Shown here piece after piece: positions 58,536 through 64,000 of a stretch of DNA of 64,000 nt. Numbering within the stretch: position 1 is the stretch's first letter; each line of letters starts with the position of its first letter. Origin of the DNA: Clostridiales bacterium (GTDB lineage Bacteria; Bacillota; Clostridia; Oscillospirales; Oscillospiraceae); the NCBI GenBank assembly GCA_022782265.1, contig JALFOM010000028.1, positions 1-64,000 on the forward strand, read 5' to 3'. The notes under the pieces are model-generated. The model was given only the letters and a program-made list of their open reading frames with translations, ran no database searches and was not told where the DNA came from. Both the position numbers and the translations under genes were made by a program.

Positions 58536-60668
58536 ATGAAAAGAACTCTGGTGAAATTTTTTTCGGCTATATTGGCGCTGACCCTGTTTTTCTCCCTTGG
58601 CTCCTGTGCGTTCAAAGGGGAAGAGGCTTCCCCGGCGGAGGAGACAATATTAAGCGAAGAGCTGGTCCCGGGCTATGTTTCCACGGCGATCCAGGTACCG
58701 GACTGGCTGGGCGGCATCCGGGAGCTGACATTGGAAAGGGGCGTCCTCTACCTTGTGGGACAGACCGCCGAGGACTACACCCTGGGCAGCTTCGATATTG
58801 CCTCCGGCACATGGACGGAGATCGGTTTCGACCGCTCCGGTCTGAAAAAAGCCAGCGAAAACAACGGCTTTCCCGCCTATGCGATCAGCAGCCTGACCGC
58901 GGCGGAGGGCACAGTCTGGGCCATGCTGGAGCAGTATACCGACAGCGGCCGGGACAGCTATATTCTGCGCTTTGACGCCGTGCAGGACAGCGCCGCCCGG
59001 CGGGTAAAAGTGGGCTTTGAAGCCGGGGCCAATACCGAGTCCACAGACAGGATCTTCACCGGCCTGCGCGCCCTGGACAGGGAGATGGCTATTCTGTCAG
59101 ATTTCAGCGGCAATTACCTGATCGACAGTTCCGCCCGGCTGCTTCAGACCCTGCCCAACAAAGAGCTGAACTATATGACGGCGGCCAGAAACAACGGGCG
59201 GCTGATGGTCTGCTGTACCTCAGCCGGGCAATACGGCAGCTGCCTGTTTGACCCGGCGGCGCTGAGCGCCGGGGAGACGAAAACGGAAGAACCGCTGGAC
59301 TGCGTCAGCGAAAACGGCCACTGGCTCCGCGCCGGGATGGAGGGCCTGTATCTGTGGGACGAAGACAGCGGCGCCGAGACGCTGATCTTCCGCTGGCTGG
59401 ATGCGGCGCTGAGCTACGACGATGTGCAGCTGCTTGAACTCAGCGCGGGTCAGACCGTGGAGGACAGTGAGGGGAATTTCTATCACTTCGGCACGGGTGC
59501 CGACTACATCATCAAAACCAGCCCAGGCATGGTGAAGAACAAAACCGTACTCACCCTGGCCACTTTCGGGACAGGCAGCGGCGTACTGGACGCCGTTTTG
59601 CGCTTTAATAACAGCAGCCCGGACTATAAGGTTGAGCTGCTCTCCTACGACGGCTGGACGGAAAAGGACAAATTCCTGATGGACATGACCACCGGCAAGG
59701 CGGCAGACATCGTCGATCTCAGTTCTCTGCCCGATTCGGCCATTGACAGCGGGGTGTTCGTGGACCTGCTGCCCTATATCGACAGCGACCCTGAGCTGAG
59801 CCGGGAGGATTTTATCCAGCCGGTTTTCAACAGCATGCTCCGGGACGGACAGCTCTGCAAGCTGACCGTCAATTTCGGTCTCATCACCTTTGAGGCCCGG
59901 GCCTCCCAGTTTCCCGGGCGGGAGGGCTGGACCATTGACTATGTCAACGGGCTGATCGCCAACCGGGGAGAGAACACGCCGGTGTTCTTCTGGCACCGGA
60001 ACCGGGACGCACTGCTGGATATGCTCTGTCTGATGTCCACGGCGGAGTATATCGACTGGGAGACCGGCACATGCAGCTTTGAAAGCGAGGGCTTCAAGCA
60101 GTGGCTCCGGTTTGTCCGGGACATCCCCTATACCGATACTTACACCGAGGATGCGGTGCTGATGTACCCGGACGGCGACGTGGGGTACAGGAGCGCCTAT
60201 TATGCCAGAAGCTTTTTGCAGGAGGACTATGTATACGCCGGCTTCCCCGGCACCTCCGGCAGCGGCAGCTATTTCACGGAATTAGGGGACGACAGTCTGG
60301 GAATCAATATCTGCTACGGGATCTCCGCCGCGTCGGAACACAAGGACGCCGCCTGGGAATTTCTGCGCATCCTGCTGCAATGCTGCGGCTCTGACGGCTT
60401 CCCGGTGCTGCGATCGGCCTTTGAGGAGCAGCTGGAAAGCGCGATTTGTGAAGAATCGGAGTACGATTTCCGGATTTTTACACAAAGTGACGCGGACAAG
60501 CTCCGGGAGCTGGTCTGCTCCACGGAGAAGACGGTACACCGGGAAGAGGAGCTTTTGGCCCTCATCCGCCAGGGTGCGGAGCAGTATTTTTCCGGGCAGA
60601 AGAGCCTGGACGAGGCCGCCGCGCTGATCCAGAGCCGGGCGGCGATCTATGTGGCGGAGAAGGGCTGA
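58536..60668 (+). CDS. Large lipoprotein: beta-propeller-like part plus solute-binding domain
   Basis: A 710-residue surface lipoprotein with lipobox LGSC (Cys 24). Residues of about 45-325 are beta-rich with repeated G-x-L-Y/W blades (RGVLYLVGQTAEDYTLGSFDIASGTW, GLYLWDEDSGAETLIFRW), suggesting a propeller. From about 335 it is a family-1 extracellular sugar-binding fold (KTVLTLATFGTGSGVLDAVLRFNNSSPDYKVELLSY ... ICYGISAASEHKDAAWEFLRILL). There is no permease or ATPase gene beside it. Its promoter matches the divergent ECF sigma promoter, so it may be a sensor or regulon member rather than a normal transporter part. RBS GGGAGG. Confidence 0.82.
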   Translation: MKRTLVKFFSAILALTLFFSLGSCAFKGEEASPAEETILSEELVPGYVSTAIQVPDWLGGIRELTLERGVLYLVGQTAEDYTLGSFDIASGTWTEIGFDRSGLKKASENNGFPAYAISSLTAAEGTVWAMLEQYTDSGRDSYILRFDAVQDSAARRVKVGFEAGANTESTDRIFTGLRALDREMAILSDFSGNYLIDSSARLLQTLPNKELNYMTAARNNGRLMVCCTSAGQYGSCLFDPAALSAGETKTEEPLDCVSENGHWLRAGMEGLYLWDEDSGAETLIFRWLDAALSYDDVQLLELSAGQTVEDSEGNFYHFGTGADYIIKTSPGMVKNKTVLTLATFGTGSGVLDAVLRFNNSSPDYKVELLSYDGWTEKDKFLMDMTTGKAADIVDLSSLPDSAIDSGVFVDLLPYIDSDPELSREDFIQPVFNSMLRDGQLCKLTVNFGLITFEARASQFPGREGWTIDYVNGLIANRGENTPVFFWHRNRDALLDMLCLMSTAEYIDWETGTCSFESEGFKQWLRFVRDIPYTDTYTEDAVLMYPDGDVGYRSAYYARSFLQEDYVYAGFPGTSGSGSYFTELGDDSLGINICYGISAASEHKDAAWEFLRILLQCCGSDGFPVLRSAFEEQLESAICEESEYDFRIFTQSDADKLRELVCSTEKTVHREEELLALIRQGAEQYFSGQKSLDEAAALIQSRAAIYVAEKG

Positions 60669-60682
60669 ACTGCCGTAATACT

Positions 60683-60724
60683 GGAATAATCAAGGGAGGG
60701 CTGCTGCCCTCCCTTGATTATTCC
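60683..60724 (+). terminator. Hairpin after the large lipoprotein gene
   Basis: A 19-bp perfect stem (60683-60701 with 60706-60724) with a TGCT loop but no T tract on the plus strand. Confidence 0.6.
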
Positions 60725-60772
60725 GCTTCCCTTGCCGCGCGCAGGGCAGCGGCATAGGAGAGTATATTCAAT

Positions 60773-61468
60773 TTATCTCACAACCTTTCCCAGCACCCGC
60801 AGGGGCAGCTCGGGAGAGACAACAATATCCGAATAGGCGGGGTTTAACGAGTGCAGGGCCATGGAGTGCTCCAAAGCCACCAGTTGCTTGAGATAGGCGT
60901 TTCCGTCGTAGAGGAAGATGCCGATCTCCCCGGTCATCAGGCTGCGCTGCTGGCGGACCCAGACGGTCTGCCCGTCGTGAAACGCCGGCTCCATACTGTC
61001 GCCGGCCACGCGGACGCCGAAGTTGGCCCCGTCGGGCACCTCCGCCCCCACTTCCACCATCTCATAATCCTCCCCGTCCAGAAACTGGCCGGTGCCGGCG
61101 CTGACCGCCAGGGAGTACAGAGGCAGAGAACGGATATAGGCAGGCTCCTCCCTGCGGTTGGCATAGCGCCCGCTGTCCCGCAGAAGCTGCACATAGTCCA
61201 GCGCCAAACGCCGGCCCTCGCGGCAAAGCCCGGCAAATATGCCCTCGCTGCCGCAGGAAAATTCGCCTCTCACATCGTCGATCTCCAAAATCTCGCACAG
61301 GGCGAGAAACTGTTTCGCGTTGGGCAGGGTGGCGCCCTTTTCCCACTTGGACACCGCCTGATTGGTCACGGGAAAGCCCCGCAGACTCATGGCCTCCGCA
61401 AGCTCTGTCTGGTTGATCCCCAGCTCCTTCCGGCGCTTGCAGAGCATCTGGCCTATGTTTTCATACAT
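60773..61468 (-). CDS. XRE-type repressor with S24/LexA-like self-cleavage domain
   Basis: A 231-residue regulator. Residues 5-62 are an XRE helix-turn-helix (LCKRRKELGINQTELAEAMSL ... NQAVSKWEKG). Residues of about 115-231 form an S24 peptidase with catalytic S158 (AGDSMEP) and K194 (AYLKQL), and the likely cleavage bond A124-G125 (SAGTG). Such proteins are cleaved when RecA is activated and release their operons. No phage genes are near, so it may be a stress regulator. ATG 61468 has GAGG 8 bases upstream; a GTG three codons earlier overlaps that site. Confidence 0.9.
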   Translation of the reverse strand: MYENIGQMLCKRRKELGINQTELAEAMSLRGFPVTNQAVSKWEKGATLPNAKQFLALCEILEIDDVRGEFSCGSEGIFAGLCREGRRLALDYVQLLRDSGRYANRREEPAYIRSLPLYSLAVSAGTGQFLDGEDYEMVEVGAEVPDGANFGVRVAGDSMEPAFHDGQTVWVRQQRSLMTGEIGIFLYDGNAYLKQLVALEHSMALHSLNPAYSDIVVSPELPLRVLGKVVR

Positions 61469-61486
61469 TCGTCTCACCTCATCACA

Positions 61487-61515
61487 AGCATACCATGCAT
61501 CAAGAGAAAAAGCAA
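61487..61515 (-). promoter_or_regulatory. Promoter of the S24-type repressor gene
   Basis: On the minus strand: TTGCTT (61510-61515), 17 bases, TATGCT (61487-61492). The -35 box lies in the 3' arm of the upstream terminator palindrome. Confidence 0.65.
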
Positions 61516-61551
61516 GGTAATTTTATCTTTATAAGATAAAATTACCTTGCT
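61511..61551 (-). terminator. 41-base perfect palindrome: terminator of the uridine-kinase-like gene
   Basis: A 19-bp perfect stem (61511-61529 with 61533-61551) with a 3-base centre. On the minus strand TTTTCTC follows, as expected for termination of the hemZ/kinase operon. It overlaps the next gene's promoter and could also be an operator. Confidence 0.8.
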
Positions 61552-61560
61552 CACGTTTTC

Positions 61561-62496
61561 TCAGTATTCGTAAATTCCGCCGCCGATAAATTCGCGGATC
61601 AGGGAATCGTCGGCCACAAGGCTCTCGTCGATATGGCCGAAGAGCTGAAGGGCCGGGAGAACGGCGCGAAGCTCGTCAAAACGCTCGATCCCCTCGGGCA
61701 CGGACTTGAAGAGCTCGGTGGCCACATGGTTGAATACCGGCAGCTCATAAGGCATGGCGGTGTCGAACTGGAAGTTGGCCTTATCCTTGAAGGGGGAGAT
61801 GTTCATCTTCTCGCCCCGGCGCACATTGGCCCACATGCTCATGGTCTCTGCCGGCGCGGAGCCCCGGAAGTTATAGTCCCGCACCGTGCGGCGCACCAGA
61901 CGGAACCAGGTGCGTTTGAACACGATCTTCCCCTCGAACTCCACATCGCTGCGGGCGGAGATGTAGAGCTTGAAGGCCTCCGGGTGCTGGTCGGTGATCA
62001 TGTCGTTCAGGGCGTGGATGCCCTCGAAAATGACCACCTCGTCGCTGCCCAGCTTGATGGACTTGGAGGGCTCCTGCACTCTCATCCGGCGGGAGAACTC
62101 ATATTTGGGCACAAAGATGCGCTTGCCCTCGGACAGCATGGTGAAGTGCCGGTTCAAAAGCTCCATGTCCATGCAGTAAGGGGACTCCAGATCCAGATCT
62201 CCCTCCGGGGTGCGGGGGGCGGTGGCCGGGTCGATGGTCTTGAAATAGTCGTCCATGGCCACATAGTGGGTGCCGATGCCCCGCTTTTTCAAGGCCTCGG
62301 CGATTTTCATGGACGTGGTGGTCTTGCCCGAACCGGAGGGGCCGGAGAGCAGCACGATGGGGCTTTTCTTCCGGTTTTCCACGATCATGTCTGCCGCCTT
62401 TTCCACCTTGCGGAGGTACTGTTCGTCCCCCTCTTCCATAAGCCCTTTCGGGTCGGATACGGTTCTGAAATTGATCTCTTTCAGCGAATACGCCAT
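61561..62496 (-). CDS. Uridine-kinase-like nucleoside kinase
   Basis: A 311-residue P-loop kinase of the uridine kinase/phosphoribulokinase superfamily. Walker A is GPSGSGKTT (52-60), the substrate-binding VAMDDYFKT and DLESPYCMDMELLNRHF follow, and EGIHALND carries the Walker B-like position. It lacks the N-terminal TGS/threonyl-tRNA-synthetase-like domain found in longer clostridial homologues. The exact nucleoside is uncertain. The ATG overlaps the HemZ stop by one base (TAATG), so the pair is co-translated. Confidence 0.88.
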   Translation of the reverse strand: MAYSLKEINFRTVSDPKGLMEEGDEQYLRKVEKAADMIVENRKKSPIVLLSGPSGSGKTTTSMKIAEALKKRGIGTHYVAMDDYFKTIDPATAPRTPEGDLDLESPYCMDMELLNRHFTMLSEGKRIFVPKYEFSRRMRVQEPSKSIKLGSDEVVIFEGIHALNDMITDQHPEAFKLYISARSDVEFEGKIVFKRTWFRLVRRTVRDYNFRGSAPAETMSMWANVRRGEKMNISPFKDKANFQFDTAMPYELPVFNHVATELFKSVPEGIERFDELRAVLPALQLFGHIDESLVADDSLIREFIGGGIYEY

Positions 62497-63983
62497 TACT
62501 CTTCCTCCTGACTGCGTTCTGTATAAAATTCTGTTATCCCACGTTTGTCCGCGCAGGTCTTTTCTATGCCGTTAATATACTCCAGGGGGTATTTGGGCTC
62601 CATGATGCGGATATTCCGCCCCCCGTCGTGCCGCACCAGCTTGGTGGAACCGCCGCCGCCCATGGCGACGATGCTGCACAGCTCCTCCATGATGCAGATG
62701 TTGTAAAGGTTAATGTAGCCCTCCCGGCTCCAGCCCACATTTTCAAAGCCGCCGGACATGAATTTCTGCCGGTAGAGATAATAGGGTGCGTAGTCCGCCA
62801 CTCTCAGCTTCTCCTGGGCGATGTCCAGCATGCCCCCCACCTCTGCCGCCGTGGGCAGAGCGGAGCCCTCCAGGGTGATCCGGGAGCCTTTTTTCAGCGA
62901 CAGGGTGTGCACGGTCACATTCTCCGGCGAGAGGGCCAGCACCTGGTCCACCGTATCCGTGAAGCCCTGCACCGTGTCTGTGGGCAGACCGGCGATCAGG
63001 TCCATATTCACCGCAAAGCCTCCCACCTGGCGTACCTTTTCCAGGGCGGAGACAATGTCTGCCGCGCTGTGGCGGCGGCCTATGGCCTCCAACACCGTAT
63101 CGCTCATGGTCTGGGGGTTCACGCTGACCCGGTCTACGCCGTGGCGGCGCAGCACCTGCAGCTTCTCCAAGGTGATGGTGTCAGGCCGCCCGGCCTCCAC
63201 CGTGTATTCCCGGATCTGGGACAGGTCAAATTCCTTCTCAAGGGCAGAGCACAGGCGGTCCAGCTGCTCCGCCGACAATGTGGTAGGCGTTCCGCCGCCC
63301 ATATAAACCGAGACGATACGCAGGCCCAAAGCCCGGATCTCCGACGCTGTGGCCCTGATCTCCTGATGCAGGGCCTCCAGAAAGGGCGGGATCAGCTTCA
63401 TACTCTTCTCCACCGACTGGCTGACAAAGCTGCAGTAGGCGCAGCGGGTGGGGCAGAAGGGGATGCCCACATACAGGCAGATGTCCCGGTCCTCTAAACT
63501 CGCCTTGGCGCGCAGAGTCTCCCGGCTGGTGTCCAGGCACAGGGCGGCCCGTTCCGGGCTGACGTCATATTCCTGAATAAAGCGGTGCAGGGCCGCCTGC
63601 TCGTCACCTTCAGAATCCAGAAGGGCGCAGAGCAGCTTGCCCGGCCGTACGCCGGTGAGAGCGCCCCAGGCGGGCTTCTGCCGTCCGGAGCGGAGGGCCG
63701 CCCGGTACATGGCGTTTTTGATCAGCCGCTGGCATATGCGGTCTGTGGAAAGATCGTCGGTCATGGCGGAATTTTTCGCCGCAGCCCGGCCTTTCCAGCA
63801 TTCCCCGCCGGTATAGAATGCGCAGGATGCGGTGGTATATACGCCGCCCCGGTGCAGCCGGAGCTCTATTCTGTCTCCCGCGGGGCAGCCCTCCGGGTAC
63901 TCCGGCCGCTCCTCAGGGAAGAGGGTCAGAAGCATCTGCTCGGCGGCGTATTTGTAATCGTGCCCGTAAAAATACAGTCTCAC
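62496..63983 (-). CDS. hemZ: Coproporphyrinogen III dehydrogenase-like radical SAM protein HemZ
   Basis: A 495-residue radical-SAM protein of the HemZ family, related to oxygen-independent HemN. The 4Fe-4S cluster motif is CPTRCAYC (C177, C181, C184). YMGGGTPTTLSAEQL, EYTVEAGRPDTIT and VNMDLIAGLPTDT are the conserved barrel strands. The N-terminal 165 residues are specific to HemZ. The biochemical role of many clostridial HemZ proteins is unproven, because these organisms often lack a heme pathway. Start GTG 63983 has GGAGAG 7 bases upstream; the operon may begin outside the window. Confidence 0.92.
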   Translation of the reverse strand: MRLYFYGHDYKYAAEQMLLTLFPEERPEYPEGCPAGDRIELRLHRGGVYTTASCAFYTGGECWKGRAAAKNSAMTDDLSTDRICQRLIKNAMYRAALRSGRQKPAWGALTGVRPGKLLCALLDSEGDEQAALHRFIQEYDVSPERAALCLDTSRETLRAKASLEDRDICLYVGIPFCPTRCAYCSFVSQSVEKSMKLIPPFLEALHQEIRATASEIRALGLRIVSVYMGGGTPTTLSAEQLDRLCSALEKEFDLSQIREYTVEAGRPDTITLEKLQVLRRHGVDRVSVNPQTMSDTVLEAIGRRHSAADIVSALEKVRQVGGFAVNMDLIAGLPTDTVQGFTDTVDQVLALSPENVTVHTLSLKKGSRITLEGSALPTAAEVGGMLDIAQEKLRVADYAPYYLYRQKFMSGGFENVGWSREGYINLYNICIMEELCSIVAMGGGGSTKLVRHDGGRNIRIMEPKYPLEYINGIEKTCADKRGITEFYTERSQEEE

Positions 63984-64000
63984 TGATTCTCTCCGTTTCT

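Overview
The window is one continuous piece of a low-redundancy, GC-rich (high-50s % by eye) Firmicutes chromosome, most like an anaerobic gut Clostridia/Oscillospiraceae member. The evidence is Clostridia-type gene content (CBS-domain family II pyrophosphatase, HemZ, MnmA/MnmG, RicT next to HolB, YmdB, CotH/lamin-tail proteins, Na+-linked transport), strong Shine-Dalgarno sites, frequent GTG/TTG starts and many textbook sigma-A promoters with 17-base spacers. The species assignment is inference. No rRNA, phage, IS element or CRISPR was seen. One tRNA (Arg, anticodon ACG) is present.

Layout. 1-1.8 kb: end of a NifS/IscS cysteine desulfurase, the NifU/IscU scaffold and a TPR protein. 1.9-5 kb: two paralogous small-RNA/micro-ORF modules, each ending convergently against a minus-strand gene (an NTF2-like protein and an M3 peptidase lipoprotein). 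5-6.7 kb: pyrophosphatase. 6.7-12.8 kb: an alpha-glucan uptake operon on the minus strand (LacI regulator, binding protein, two permeases, 4-alpha-glucanotransferase) with no ATPase. 12.9-17.6 kb: PfkB kinase, MATE exporter, RicT, HolB. 17.9-23.9 kb: a cell-surface operon (lamin-tail/CotH protein, lipoprotein, MBOAT acyltransferase, AlgJ-like protein). 24-27.3 kb: acyl-CoA ligase, Smr protein, MazG-like protein, a broken four-helix-bundle gene carrying an array of different small hairpins, and tRNA-Arg. 27.4-31.2 kb: YmdB phosphodiesterase and an SbcD/SbcC-like (YhaO/YhaN-like) pair. 31.3-33.2 kb: ArsR, permease and thioredoxin. 33.4-38.3 kb: a surface protein with a poly-arginine tail, thiamine pyrophosphokinase, MnmG and MnmA. 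38.4-54.5 kb: an AgrC/AgrA-like two-component pair divergent from an amino acid permease, a YtcJ-like amidohydrolase, an NhaC antiporter and a ten-gene Mrp/Mbh-like cation/proton antiporter complex with four antiporter-type subunits. 54.6-64 kb: glyceraldehyde-3-phosphate dehydrogenase, a kinase-like protein without the usual phospho-acceptor His, an ECF sigma/anti-sigma pair divergent from a propeller-plus-binding-protein lipoprotein, an S24-type repressor, a uridine-kinase-like protein and HemZ.

How the parts fit. The glucan operon imports and remodels maltodextrins and needs an ATPase encoded elsewhere. NhaC and the Mrp-like complex form one 10.5 kb run of sodium/proton genes. The signals most worth a second look are the duplicated micro-ORF/terminator RNA modules, the hairpin array in the four-helix-bundle gene beside tRNA-Arg, the four-antiporter Mrp-like operon, and the back-to-back ECF-type promoters at 58.45-58.50 kb.
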